Assembly (NCBI RefSeq): GCF_005869935.1
Contig: NZ_SZQF01000008.1
Span: 124,001-188,000, forward strand
From: Winogradskyella algicola
Lineage (GTDB): Bacteria; Bacteroidota; Bacteroidia; Flavobacteriales; Flavobacteriaceae
Reading direction: 5' to 3'
Length of the DNA: 64,000 bases
Part shown: positions 1 to 8,463 of the stretch, piece after piece
Position numbering within the stretch: position 1 is the first letter of the stretch
Layout: every line of letters starts with the position of its first letter
Position numbers and translations under genes: made by a program
The notes under the pieces: generated by a model
What the model saw: only the letters and a program-made list of their open reading frames with translations
Database searches by the model: none
What the model was told of the DNA's origin: nothing

Positions 1-2
1 AA

Positions 3-41
3 GAGTTTAATGACGATGCCTTTGAACAAGAAATTACGTAA
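3..41 (+). CDS. C-terminal end of an upstream protein (partial)
   Basis: Only the last 12 codons are in the window, reading EFNDDAFEQEIT then TAA. The frame was picked because its acidic composition looks coding and it ends 51 nt before the next ATG on the same strand. Frame 1 also stays open to position 60, so the choice is not certain. No function can be read from so short a piece. In related genomes the gene before a DUF4097-like protein is often a sigma or anti-sigma factor, but that is only context. Confidence 0.35.
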   Translation, partial: EFNDDAFEQEIT

Positions 42-92
42 TCAAATCAAAAATTCATAAATCAAAAAACGAACAGTTAAATCAAAAAAATC

Positions 93-1664
93 ATGAACAC
101 AATTAGAGTTTTAGTGTTGTGCTTGTTAACCACATTTGGTTATGCACAAAAAAAGTTAAGTAAAATATCACAGTCTATTAAGGTAGATAAAGATGTTGTG
201 GTAGACTTAAACACCAGTTATGCCGAAATTGAAATCGATACATGGAACAGAGATGTCGTAGAAATTGAAGCGTATTTAGAAAGCGATAAACTATCTGACG
301 CAGAGTTAGAAAAAGCTCTTGAAGGATGGAATCTCAAAGTTGATGGTTCTAATAATAAGGTTGTGATTTCTTCTCATGGTGGACGAGCATTAGCCTTTAT
401 GGGAGAAGGAGACTATTCTGCATTATTGAAGGACTTAGAGTTTGAGTTGGCAGATTTTCCAGAAATTCCTGAAGTCATTGTACTACCTGAAATTCCAGAA
501 TTAGCTGCTATGCCGAAGATGCCAGAATTACCAGAGATGCCAGAATTTCCTGAGTTACCTGAATTGCCAGAAGGTATAAAAACTATTAAGTTTGATTACG
601 ATAGATACCAGAAGGACGGGCAAAAATACCTTGAGGAATGGAGCAAGCGTTACGAAAAAGAAGGTGGTAAGGAGCTTCAGAAACGTATGGAAGAATGGGC
701 AAAAAAGTTTGCTGAGTCTGGATACCAGGAAAAAATGGAAAAATGGGGAGAAGAATTTGGTGAAAAGTATGCCAAAGAGATGGAAAAATGGGGAGAAGAA
801 TTTGGTGAGAAGTTTGGCAAGGAATGGGAAGAGAAAATGGAAGCTTGGGGAGAACGCTTTGGCCAACAAATGGAACGACAAGCAGAATTAATGGAGCGAC
901 AAGCTGAGTTAAATAATCGAATTTCCGAACGAACAGCGAAAAAAATTGAGCGTGAAGCATTTTTAGATGCTAAAAGGGAAATTCGTAAGAAAGCTTTGGA
1001 AAGACGCATTGAAGAACGAAAAAAGGGTGTGCAAAAACAAAAAAAACCAAGTTTGGTTAGATATCTAACGCCTAGCCAAAGTAACAGTCTAAGAAAAGTA
1101 ATTAAAATAAAAATCCCTAAAAAAGCGAAATTAAAAACCAATATAAGACATGGTAAGTTAAAAATATCTTCGGTTATTTATAACCTACAAGGAGATATTT
1201 CTCACGCCTTTTTGGTAGCAGACAACATTGATGGAGGAGATACCTCCATCAATGTATCTTATTCGCCAGTAGTTATTAATTCTTGGAATTTAGGTACTTT
1301 AAATCTTAATTATGTCGATAAAGCTCAGATTAAAAATGCAAAGAACTTGGTGTTAAATGCTAAATCTTCTAATATTAATATTGAAACCTTAACCGAAACT
1401 GGTATCATTGATGGTAGTTTTGGTGATCTTACCATTTCTAATCTAGAAGAGACGTTTAAAAATCTCAATTTAGTTTTAGAGAATAGTGATGCTTTTATCA
1501 ACTTACCGCAAAATATAGATTATAGTATGTATTTCAAGGGTAATCGCTCAAAATTCAATAATAAAGCTACGACACAAAAAACGATTAGAAATTATCCTGA
1601 TGGCCAAAGTTCTGACAGAAGCATCGTCGTTAATGCTAAGTTTAGTAATGTTATTATGAATTAA
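93..1664 (+). CDS. Secreted DUF4097-like protein with Pro-Glu and coiled helical repeats
   Basis: A 523-residue protein with a Sec signal peptide (about residues 1-18, ending GYA), so periplasmic or surface exposed. Residues about 125-160 form a PE-rich stretch with repeated [PE]-x-[ILMF]-P-E units. Residues about 165-330 are highly charged and helical, with a 15-residue repeat around the core MEKWGEEFGEK; the first two copies are near identical at DNA level (735-763 and 780-808, 45-bp period). The C-terminal third (about 345-523) is beta-rich and resembles DUF4097/adhesin-like beta-helix domains. The start is an ATG after an A-rich leader. Function is unknown. The helical insert splits what would otherwise be an ordinary DUF4097 protein. 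Confidence 0.75.
   Translation: MNTIRVLVLCLLTTFGYAQKKLSKISQSIKVDKDVVVDLNTSYAEIEIDTWNRDVVEIEAYLESDKLSDAELEKALEGWNLKVDGSNNKVVISSHGGRALAFMGEGDYSALLKDLEFELADFPEIPEVIVLPEIPELAAMPKMPELPEMPEFPELPELPEGIKTIKFDYDRYQKDGQKYLEEWSKRYEKEGGKELQKRMEEWAKKFAESGYQEKMEKWGEEFGEKYAKEMEKWGEEFGEKFGKEWEEKMEAWGERFGQQMERQAELMERQAELNNRISERTAKKIEREAFLDAKREIRKKALERRIEERKKGVQKQKKPSLVRYLTPSQSNSLRKVIKIKIPKKAKLKTNIRHGKLKISSVIYNLQGDISHAFLVADNIDGGDTSINVSYSPVVINSWNLGTLNLNYVDKAQIKNAKNLVLNAKSSNINIETLTETGIIDGSFGDLTISNLEETFKNLNLVLENSDAFINLPQNIDYSMYFKGNRSKFNNKATTQKTIRNYPDGQSSDRSIVVNAKFSNVIMN
735..870 (+). repeat. In-frame 45-bp tandem repeat encoding MEKWGEEFGEK units
   Basis: The unit beginning atggaaaaatgg occurs at 735 and again at 780 with almost identical sequence for about 29 nt. 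A diverged third copy (atggaagcttgg) begins near 837. The period of 15 residues fits an amphipathic helix or coiled coil. Unequal recombination here would change length without breaking frame. Confidence 0.75.
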
Positions 1665-1686
1665 CCATTAAAAAGTTAAATCTGCC

Positions 1687-1707
1687 ATTCTGAATTTATT
1701 TCAGAAT
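1687..1707. repeat. Small hairpin (ATTCTGAA/TTCAGAAT), dispersed repeat family 2
   Basis: Perfect 8-bp inverted repeat with a 5-nt loop, 23 nt after the stop of the secreted repeat protein and followed by cttt. It may act as a weak terminator. Read on the minus strand it matches the hairpin at 8424-8444 (CTGAAATAAATTCAG core followed by GATG/AATG), so it looks like one member of a dispersed family. Confidence 0.5.
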
Positions 1708-1769
1708 CTTTATTAGTTACATTCTTGGCTTAGTAACATTTCTTCCTGTTTTCCATTAAAATAGATTCT

Positions 1770-1777
1770 TATTTTTG
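1770..1777 (+). promoter_or_regulatory. Candidate Bacteroidota -7 box TATTTTTG for the M23 gene
   Basis: TATTTTTG fits the Bacteroidota -7 consensus TAnnTTTG and lies 19 nt before the ATG at 1796. No clear TTTG -33 box is seen at the expected spacing, so this rests on the -7 element and position only. Confidence 0.4.
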
Positions 1778-1795
1778 TGGAAATTTTGTTTTTTT

Positions 1796-2482
1796 ATGAC
1801 CTTATCTTCTTTTGAAGAATTTCTAAAATCGCTTCAAGCACATCCTTTGATTCACCCTAAGATTTCTAAGAATGCTTATGTGCCACTGGATTTATCTATT
1901 CATAATAAAGAATTAGATAGTGTTGACGTATCATCTTCTAAAGCTTTAGAAGCATATATCTGGAATCATTTAAAAAGCAATAATGCTAAAGTGGCCTTTG
2001 GTGGTTATTTAGAACAAAGAGGTATTTATAATCGTAGTGATTATTTTAATACAAATAAACCAGAAGAAGAACGCAATATTCATTTAGGATTAGATCTATG
2101 GATAGAAGCAGGTACAGCTGTTTATGCACCTTTAGAAGGAAAGGTTCATAGTTTTAACAACAATACTAATTATGGTGATTATGGACCAACACTAATTTTG
2201 GAGCATCATATTGAAAACGAAACGTTTTTTACACTATACGGTCATTTAAGTTTAACGTCTATTCAAAGTTTAAAAGTTGGAGTAGAAGTGAAGCAAGGAC
2301 AACGAATAGCAACTTTAGGCACTGCTGAGGTTAATGGAGACTATGCGCCACATTTACATTTTCAGATTATAAGGGATATTCAAAATTATAAGGGAGATTA
2401 TCCAGGAGTAAGTAATCGATTGGATTTAGAATTTTATAAAACGAATTGTCCAGACCCAAATCTACTTCTTAAGTTAGATTGA
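1796..2482 (+). CDS. M23 family metallopeptidase (LytM-type peptidoglycan hydrolase)
   Basis: About 228 residues. The zinc site of the LAS/M23 fold is complete: H96 and D100 in HLGLD, and HLH at 186-188, with the YGH motif near 148-150. M23 enzymes cleave peptide cross-links in peptidoglycan. No convincing signal peptide is visible, so cytoplasmic retention or another export route is possible. The open frame extends upstream to a TTG at 1775, but that codon overlaps the TATTTTTG box, so the ATG at 1796 is preferred. The gene stands alone and faces the NTF2-like gene across a short repeat. Specific substrate unknown. Confidence 0.85.
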   Translation: MTLSSFEEFLKSLQAHPLIHPKISKNAYVPLDLSIHNKELDSVDVSSSKALEAYIWNHLKSNNAKVAFGGYLEQRGIYNRSDYFNTNKPEEERNIHLGLDLWIEAGTAVYAPLEGKVHSFNNNTNYGDYGPTLILEHHIENETFFTLYGHLSLTSIQSLKVGVEVKQGQRIATLGTAEVNGDYAPHLHFQIIRDIQNYKGDYPGVSNRLDLEFYKTNCPDPNLLLKLD

Positions 2483-2494
2483 TGATATAAATGT

Positions 2495-2540
2495 GTCAGT
2501 TCGAGTGTCTCGACGACATGTCGAGATGTATCGAGAACTA
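2495..2540. repeat. Dispersed CGAG-rich intergenic repeat, copy A
   Basis: Begins gtcagttcgagtg and ends tatcgagaacta, the same borders as the left arm of the copy at 8464. Inside is a 7-bp hairpin, TCTCGAC/GTCGAGA, with loop GACAT (2508-2526). It lies between two convergent genes, so it may serve as a bidirectional terminator or RNA-stability element. Confidence 0.6.
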
Positions 2541-3059
2541 GTTAGACGTGAATTTTTCAAAATCATCAATAGCAAAAGCCTCTTGGTATTGGTCTTCATC
2601 TATTGTTCCGCCTTCAGAAGAATCATAATCCATTGTTATTTTCCAAGTGCCTTTACTCTTTTTTAAGAGTACATGAAATTGTCCGTAGTAGGCTTTTTCA
2701 TTGTCCGTACCTTTATTTCTAACTAGTTTATAAATACCTCTCTCGCTAGCATTAGTATCATTGTTTATGCGTTCAAAAAAGCGGAGAGAAATAGTGCTTG
2801 TTTGTCCTGCTGCTTTATCACGTTCAAAACCGGCTTTATAATTGTTTATGTAAGTGTCGTAATCTAAAATACGCTTTCCGCCAGAAACTCTAACCAAATC
2901 TTCAGAATGGATTTCTGCCATTAGCGTATAATCAAGGGTTTCAAAAGCTGTATAAAATTTTTCCCAAGTAGTATTGATGTCTTCTAAATTTGTTTTGGTT
3001 TGAGAGAAACCAAAAACAACAGTCAAACAAACAAAAAATATAGTAATGAGTGTTTTCAT
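2538..3059 (-). CDS. Secreted NTF2-like (SnoaL/DUF4440-type) protein
   Basis: 173 residues with a Sec signal peptide of about 19 residues (ending VFGFSQ), so probably periplasmic. The mature part has the pattern of NTF2-like/DUF4440 proteins: an N-terminal helix with W-x-K-F-Y, a central region ending in the strand YYGQFHVLLKK and a final WKITMDYD strand. These small cone-shaped domains can be enzymes or ligand binders, and no catalytic set is obvious here. Its ATG overlaps the stop of the upstream membrane-protein gene (ATGA), so the two are translationally coupled. Function unknown. Confidence 0.7.
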   Translation of the reverse strand: MKTLITIFFVCLTVVFGFSQTKTNLEDINTTWEKFYTAFETLDYTLMAEIHSEDLVRVSGGKRILDYDTYINNYKAGFERDKAAGQTSTISLRFFERINNDTNASERGIYKLVRNKGTDNEKAYYGQFHVLLKKSKGTWKITMDYDSSEGGTIDEDQYQEAFAIDDFEKFTSN

Positions 3060-3466
3060 GATGCCATATTAATTTGTTTCTCGGCTAAATGCTTGCCAAT
3101 TAAGAAAGCTACTATTACAAGGATACCATCAGAAGCTGAAAACCAAAGTTCTTTTGGAAGCATAATAATGTTAGAAAAGGTAGCTAATAGCATCAATCCA
3201 CCAATAATATAAGATGGAATCATACTCGTTTTAGAGATTAAGGCTGCAATGTACATGCCAACAATTGGCCCAGCAAAATGCGCTATAACAACCATAATTT
3301 TAGATCCTGTAGGTATTTTGTCCATATTGGCTTTTAGCCATTCCATATCCATAGCATTTGCTCCTTCTGGAAGCGGAAAAAGTGTGTGACCTAAAAGTGT
3401 TTCGATAATAAAAACAGTAGCTGATGCAGCTACAAACCCAGCAATTGTTGCTAATACATTTCTCAT
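3056..3466 (-). CDS. Small integral membrane protein (unknown)
   Basis: 136 residues with about four hydrophobic segments (near 6-28, 57-80, 84-105 and 110-130) and one polar loop after the first segment, LPEGANAMDMEWLKANMDK. No catalytic motif is visible. It overlaps the secreted NTF2-like gene by 4 nt (ATGA), so the pair forms a two-gene operon. Not assigned to a named family. The start is an ATG. Confidence 0.65.
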   Translation of the reverse strand: MRNVLATIAGFVAASATVFIIETLLGHTLFPLPEGANAMDMEWLKANMDKIPTGSKIMVVIAHFAGPIVGMYIAALISKTSMIPSYIIGGLMLLATFSNIIMLPKELWFSASDGILVIVAFLIGKHLAEKQINMAS

Positions 3467-3631
3467 GATAGTTTTAGTTTAGTTAGTGGGTTTAAGTTAG
3501 TCAAAAAAAACAAAAATGCTTTTAATGCACTAAACCTAATCGTGTCTATACTTTAGATTCTGAGCATAAAAGACAAATCGTATTCTTATTTATAAGTCAT
3601 AAACAAGGAATTTTATTTAATCGTCTAAAAA

Positions 3632-6247
3632 CTATAGTTTAATAAGTTTTTTGGTTGTTTCTCTATTGTTAGAGCCAATTTTCACAAAATAGAGTCCAGA
3701 ATATAAATGTGAAATATCATAGACGTCTTGTGTTGTGTACTTAGTAATTGTTTTTCCGGAAATATCAATGATCTCAATGTAATCGATACTAATGTTATTA
3801 AATGTTTTAATATTAAAATAGCTGTTAGTAGGATTAGGATATAGTTTTATGGAATTGGATTCATCAAAGTCTTTGAGGCTTAGATTATTTTCAACTATTG
3901 TGGTTTCGTTATTAGTTACAATAGGGAAATTATAATCGAAATAAATCTCAGCTTCATTACTAAAACTATCACCAAGTACTAAAGAATTCAATGTTTTTAT
4001 TTTGAATAATACATAGCCATCATTATTAGCATCGTCAAAAGGCAAGTTTATATTCTCGAATATAAATTCAACAGTATTACCATTTGTTATTCTGGTTGAG
4101 AAGTTGTGGCTAGCATTCATTGGCACTAATGAACTTATATCATATTTAGACAAATCAATATTGTCTTTTACAACAATATTAATGGCATCTGCAGTTCCTG
4201 TGTTTTCAAACCGTATTAAATAATATACATCATCACCAACGTTTTCAGGCAAAATACTATTGCCTTCTAAGCAAGTAATATCATTAGGATCAAATGAATT
4301 AACAGCCTCTTGGTTGAGTGTAAAAATATTATCTTCTGGTGTTTCGTCAGTGTCTAAAGGAAGAATAGAGGCGTTAAATTCTAGTATATCTCCACTATTT
4401 ACTGGGTAATTAGGATCTATTGGCTCGTTTATGTTTAAAACAAAGTCAATCTCACGATTTTCAAAAGGTAAAAGGTCAGTGAAATTCCAAGATAAATTTC
4501 CTTGGTTTTGTAAATCGATATTAGGTACTGCAGAAACAAAGTCCATGTAATCATTATCAAAGCTAAAATCAACACTACCAGAAAGTGTTGTATTTCCTTT
4601 GTTGCTGTAAATAAGTTTGTAAGGCACATCAAAACCTGGTCTAGCTGGTTCTATGGGTACAATAATAACGTCTAAATCGTTATGAACACCATTTGCCGAA
4701 ATGCAAAAATCCTGTACTACTGGCGAACCATCATCAGGAAAATTTAAATTTATTACTGAAGGACTAACAGTCAAAAAATCTGAATTAACCAATAGGCTAC
4801 TCAGTGTATGGTTACCTTCTGGTAATGTATAAGAATAAGTGTTAGAGGTATTGCCATAAAAGATATCGGAATTTGTATTATCTGTAACTGTAAACTGAAC
4901 ATCAAATAGTGGTCCATTTGGCACTGCGCAACCATTACCTAAATCTACTGAAATATCACCAGTTACTTCATAATAATCACCACCCAAAACAAACGTACAG
5001 TAAGGATGTATAACAGCAGGAAAGTCTGTGTTGTTATAACCATTCTCAACTACACTAAGTTCACCGCTATCAACACATATAAACTGAATGTTACTGTCAT
5101 AGCCATTACTAAAATACTGAAGGTCATTACCATTTTTTAGGTTGAGTTCAGTAAGGCTAGAGTTATTCAACGTAACACGCTCAGATATTGTTGTAGATAA
5201 ATCTAAAGGTACATTTGTTGTTAAATTGCTAAGTTGAAAAAACCGTAGTCCTTCAATATTATCAAAGATGATATCATCGGAGGTAATACTGTTTAATTGA
5301 AAAGAGGCATCTAACGAACTATCGATATAAGCAAAATTACTGTTTGTAAGGCTAAAGGATTCATCAATAAAATATGCCCCAATTTCGCCAATATTAACCG
5401 TGTTATTTGCAATTGATACCGAATTAGCTCCACGTATAGTCACATCAACCAATGCTTGATTATTAAATGCTAAATCAAGGTTTGAAGGATCGCTAGAAGC
5501 ATTATCTTGCTGAAAATCTAATGTTCCCAAAGCACCAGAAGCATCACTGCCAGTTAGCGATGTTAAATTATCTGTATATCTAAAAATAAATTCTTCTAGA
5601 ATTGTGTTGTTAGAAATATTTAAAGTAGAACCTGTAAAATCTGCTATTGTGAGATATTTTAAATTTGGCATACCAGATAAGTTAAGTGAACTGTACTCGC
5701 CCGCAAGGATTCTTAATTCCTCAAGATTATTGTGCGTTCCAAAAACTAGATTGTCTGTTAAATGGTAACTCTGAACTCTTACATATTCTAAGTTGGGTAA
5801 ATTTGTTAAATCAAAAAGTGGATCATTAAAACCAGTATTTTGTAAACGAAATTCGGTTAGATTTGGGTTGTTAAACACATAAGTTTCAATATCTGTAGAA
5901 GATAATCTTACCGATTCTAAAGTTGGCCAAACACTTAAGTCTAAATACGTAATGTCTATAGTTGTAACTTCGAGATGGAGGAGGTTACTAAAATTTTCAA
6001 AACCTCCAATATCGTCTATACTATGGGCTAGAGTAGTAAAACTAAAATACAGCACTTGTTCAGCTTCCGTTAACTGAATTTCACCATCATTATTAAAATC
6101 AGCTGTAGAATCTACAGAGCCGTCACCATCTGTATCTACACAATTTCTGGAAGTTAGGTAAAAGAGTAAATCAGGATCATTAAATTGAATATTTTGAGTA
6201 AAACCAAACGATGTGATTAACAAGATAATGAAAGTAATTTTGCGCAT
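3632..6247 (-). CDS. T9SS-sorted surface protein with LRR-like repeats and DUF7619 domain
   Basis: 871 residues. In order: a Sec signal peptide (1-17), a calcium-binding-like DTDGDGSVD segment followed by NNDGEIQLTEAEQ near residues 38-65, leucine-rich-like repeats of the form N-L-x-x-L-x-x-x up to about 420, and beta-sandwich regions. A conserved segment starting near FDPNDITCLEG (about 655-780) matches the Bacteroidota DUF7619 type. The last about 75 residues are a T9SS type A sorting domain (KLYPNPTNSYFNI, then IIDISGKTI and YSGLYFVKI). The protein should be exported by Sec, carried through the type IX system and anchored or released at the surface. A role in adhesion or binding is inference. 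Confidence 0.85.
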   Translation of the reverse strand: MRKITFIILLITSFGFTQNIQFNDPDLLFYLTSRNCVDTDGDGSVDSTADFNNDGEIQLTEAEQVLYFSFTTLAHSIDDIGGFENFSNLLHLEVTTIDITYLDLSVWPTLESVRLSSTDIETYVFNNPNLTEFRLQNTGFNDPLFDLTNLPNLEYVRVQSYHLTDNLVFGTHNNLEELRILAGEYSSLNLSGMPNLKYLTIADFTGSTLNISNNTILEEFIFRYTDNLTSLTGSDASGALGTLDFQQDNASSDPSNLDLAFNNQALVDVTIRGANSVSIANNTVNIGEIGAYFIDESFSLTNSNFAYIDSSLDASFQLNSITSDDIIFDNIEGLRFFQLSNLTTNVPLDLSTTISERVTLNNSSLTELNLKNGNDLQYFSNGYDSNIQFICVDSGELSVVENGYNNTDFPAVIHPYCTFVLGGDYYEVTGDISVDLGNGCAVPNGPLFDVQFTVTDNTNSDIFYGNTSNTYSYTLPEGNHTLSSLLVNSDFLTVSPSVINLNFPDDGSPVVQDFCISANGVHNDLDVIIVPIEPARPGFDVPYKLIYSNKGNTTLSGSVDFSFDNDYMDFVSAVPNIDLQNQGNLSWNFTDLLPFENREIDFVLNINEPIDPNYPVNSGDILEFNASILPLDTDETPEDNIFTLNQEAVNSFDPNDITCLEGNSILPENVGDDVYYLIRFENTGTADAINIVVKDNIDLSKYDISSLVPMNASHNFSTRITNGNTVEFIFENINLPFDDANNDGYVLFKIKTLNSLVLGDSFSNEAEIYFDYNFPIVTNNETTIVENNLSLKDFDESNSIKLYPNPTNSYFNIKTFNNISIDYIEIIDISGKTITKYTTQDVYDISHLYSGLYFVKIGSNNRETTKKLIKL

Positions 6248-6353
6248 ATATAAGTTTAATAGCTTCTAATTCAACAATTAGAATGTTACTCTCAAATCTA
6301 ATGATAATAAATCTATTTTTTGTTTTGAACTATTTTATTTGCCTTAAAACAAT

Positions 6354-6380
6354 AAATCCTGATGTCAGACATCAGGATTT
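6354..6380 (-). terminator. Hairpin terminator (AAATCCTGATGTC palindrome)
   Basis: A 13-nt arm, AAATCCTGATGTC, is perfectly repeated in inverse with a single central base, just downstream of the lipoprotein gene that ends at 6402. The AT-rich flanks give U-rich ends in both directions. The same stem (AATCCTGATG/CATCAGGATT) occurs with a different loop at 8393-8421, so this is a recurrent element. Confidence 0.65.
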
Positions 6381-6401
6381 ATCATTTAATTGTTTGGATT
6401 G

Positions 6402-6941
6402 TTAATTAGGCATAAAGTAATTACCATCGTAGCTGCCAGAGATTACTTGTCCATCGTTTCTGGTAAAAGTGAATGTAAAAGCAATATTGAATTCCGTAAA
6501 ATTGGTAACAGTAACTAATGCGGATTGAGCATACACATCTGATTGCGGATCGTTATTATCAAGTAGAACAGTACCAGGTGTAAATTCACTATTTGTAATG
6601 GTTCCGTCAATTGAGATGTCATAGTCTTCTATCTGACTGTATGTGGTATTCTGAATAGTAGTATCTTCAAAATCAAAGTACACATAACTAATATCACTCA
6701 AATCATTATTGCCTGTAATCTCAGCACTGGTTTTATTAAAAAGGCTAATACTGATTTCGCTTGGATCATTATTTGCAGTATTTTCATCAACAATGATTGC
6801 CGAAACTAAATTGTATGTCGTTCCATTAAAAATAAACTCATTATTTGTTTCATCTGGAACTGAACTCGTATCGTCCGAAGAACATGATACTAAAGCTATA
6901 CTTAGCATTAACGCTAGTATGCGTAATAGATTTGGGTTCAT
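6402..6941 (-). CDS. Lipoprotein of unknown function
   Basis: 179 residues with an N-terminal lipobox ending LVSC (Cys20) followed by SSDDTSS, typical of Bacteroidota lipoproteins destined for the outer membrane. The mature part is rich in N, T, D and beta-branched residues and ends with a beta-hairpin-like NDGQVISGSYDGNYFMPN, similar in style to small flavobacterial lipoproteins found next to T9SS cargo. No domain was recognised. It stands alone, followed by the palindromic terminator. Confidence 0.7.
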   Translation of the reverse strand: MNPNLLRILALMLSIALVSCSSDDTSSVPDETNNEFIFNGTTYNLVSAIIVDENTANNDPSEISISLFNKTSAEITGNNDLSDISYVYFDFEDTTIQNTTYSQIEDYDISIDGTITNSEFTPGTVLLDNNDPQSDVYAQSALVTVTNFTEFNIAFTFTFTRNDGQVISGSYDGNYFMPN

Positions 6942-7019
6942 AATAAATTAATTATAAGTAGGTTATAGTGTAAATATAGGATAAAAAGTTGAAAAGGTAT
7001 TCTCGAAGTTTCAATTAAT

Positions 7020-7166
7020 GGCTTCTAGATACAATCACGCTCCTGCGTGATCACTCGAAGTGCCACCACGGACTATACTAAAACTCACACGTCAGTCGAG
7101 TGAATTTTATGACTGACATGAATAAAATTAGCACTTCGACAAGCTCAGCAGAACTATCGAGAACTA
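7020..7166. repeat. Dispersed CGAG-rich repeat, copy C (rearranged)
   Basis: Contains ggcttctagatacaa...cactcgaagtg, which matches the right arm of the copy at 8520-8564, and ends with agaactatcgagaactat, matching the left-arm border. Several hairpins are nested: ATCACGC/GCGTGAT with loop TCCT (7034-7051), GTCAGTC/GACTGAC (7091-7117) and AATTTTAT/ATAAAATT (7103-7129). Intergenic, no coding potential seen. Confidence 0.5.
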
Positions 7167-7175
7167 TTAAATACA

Positions 7176-7718
7176 TCACTCACATTCAGCCTGAGTAATT
7201 TTATTTTTCCATTGTATCCAATACTCTTGTAAGCCTTCTTTTGTGGTTTTTAGGTCGCTAATATTGAGTTGATGACCTTTCATCAATGCACCTTTGAGTT
7301 GTTCCTTTCTTTGCGAAAGGGCAGGAGCGTGGTTCCAACCGCCAACATGGTCAAAAGAGGTGTAAGCATCACATTTTTTGGCAACATTCACAAACGGAAT
7401 TTTTAAATAATAGGTTACTGTACCAGAACCCATACCTTCCGTGGTCATTTCTATTTTTGAAAAGTCCACTTTACTATACTTACCATCTTTGTATAATGCT
7501 TTTAGTTGGTCTCCAACTTTGGCAGACATGGTATTAGAGAATTGATGTGCTACATCACTGCCATTTATAAATTCTTTGCCTAGGTAGGTGCCTTGGCAGT
7601 TGTTGTCTGTGCAAAAAATGTTGTTGTTTTTATAAGCAATATCAGCAGTACCTTTTTTAGAATCCTTACAATTGAAAAATAAAGCTAAACAAATAAATAA
7701 AGCTATGGTATTCTTCAT
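7176..7718 (-). CDS. Cys-rich lipoprotein of unknown function
   Basis: 180 residues with a lipobox ending LFFNC (Cys17), then a mature domain with further cysteines in a FCTDNNCQG pair, AKKCDAY and the C-terminal QAECE, suggesting disulfides in the periplasm. A central GHQLNISDLKTTKEGLQEYWIQWKN region looks conserved but was not matched to a named family. Its ATG overlaps the stop of the upstream membrane-protein gene, so the two are probably co-expressed. Function unknown. Confidence 0.65.
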   Translation of the reverse strand: MKNTIALFICLALFFNCKDSKKGTADIAYKNNNIFCTDNNCQGTYLGKEFINGSDVAHQFSNTMSAKVGDQLKALYKDGKYSKVDFSKIEMTTEGMGSGTVTYYLKIPFVNVAKKCDAYTSFDHVGGWNHAPALSQRKEQLKGALMKGHQLNISDLKTTKEGLQEYWIQWKNKITQAECE

Positions 7719-8155
7719 TTAGCTAGTTGATTTTTAAGTGTTTTTTCTTTTAGAAATTGATTAATTTTTGGTTGTATATACCAAATACCTACAAAATAAA
7801 ATAGCAATAAAAAAAACTCGTTTGAGAAATCGCTGAACGACACTTCTTTGTCTAGTTCGACAGTTTTTATTGTTTTGGCAATGAAATACATGCAGTAGAT
7901 TATGCAGCACATTGAAAATAAATGTAAAGGAATAAAGAATGGCTGAAATTTTTCAAAATCTTTAACCCAAATACCATCTGAAAAAAAATGGTCTTTAGCA
8001 AATGATGCCAAGAACAATATAGAATAAGCAAAAGAGATGAGAAATGAAACTTTAAACTGTTGAACCTTCATTTTTAAATTGTGTGGTATGAATTTTTGTA
8101 AACCTATACCCATAGACCAAAACCAAGAAAAGAAAAGAATAGCAAAAACAATCAT
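7715..8155 (-). CDS. Four-helix membrane protein (unknown)
   Basis: About 146 residues from the ATG at 8155. A longer frame (172 codons) opens with TTG at 8233, and both starts are possible. Four hydrophobic segments are visible, and the C-terminus KINQFLKEKTLKNQLAK is basic. It is coupled by a 4-nt overlap to the Cys-rich lipoprotein gene downstream. No motif points to a function. The conserved pairing with the lipoprotein suggests a joint envelope role, which is inference. Confidence 0.55.
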   Translation of the reverse strand: MIVFAILFFSWFWSMGIGLQKFIPHNLKMKVQQFKVSFLISFAYSILFLASFAKDHFFSDGIWVKDFEKFQPFFIPLHLFSMCCIIYCMYFIAKTIKTVELDKEVSFSDFSNEFFLLLFYFVGIWYIQPKINQFLKEKTLKNQLAK

Positions 8156-8392
8156 GATGATGGGAAAGAAATAGTATAAATTAAAAAAGTAAAATAAATG
8201 TGATGTGTCTTGAGATTTTTTTAATGAAAACAATTCTTAAAAGATTGAAAACTGAAATATGAGAGGTAGCCCAAGCATTAATAGGAATAACTGCCAGTGT
8301 TTCAATTTTAGAAAAAAGTTTATCATTATGGACTTACATATTGATTAAGTTACAAATTAAACTATTATTTACGGCAAAAGACCTTAGACAAA

Positions 8393-8421
8393 AAAATCCT
8401 GATGTAAACCATCAGGATTTT
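8393..8421. repeat. Hairpin AAAATCCTGATG/CATCAGGATTTT
   Basis: Perfect 12-bp inverted repeat with loop TAAAC. The stem is the same as in the terminator at 6354-6380 apart from the loop, so the two are copies of one element. It could act as a terminator in either direction. Confidence 0.6.
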
Positions 8422-8423
8422 AG

Positions 8424-8444
8424 ATCCTGAAATAAATTCAGGAT
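8424..8444. repeat. Hairpin ATCCTGAA/TTCAGGAT, dispersed repeat family 2
   Basis: Perfect 8-bp inverted repeat with loop ATAAA, followed by GACA. It is related to the element at 1687-1707. It sits directly between the AATCCTGATG hairpin and the CGAG-rich repeat, giving three repeat types in about 170 nt. Confidence 0.55.
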
Positions 8445-8463
8445 GACAATATTTTATTTTTTG

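Noticed and set aside
555-1141. Several long minus-strand and alternate-frame open frames opposite the secreted repeat protein
   Set aside because: They arise from the repeated charged codons of the real gene at 93-1664; their sequences are low-complexity mirror images (Phe/Leu/Ser-rich) with no family features.
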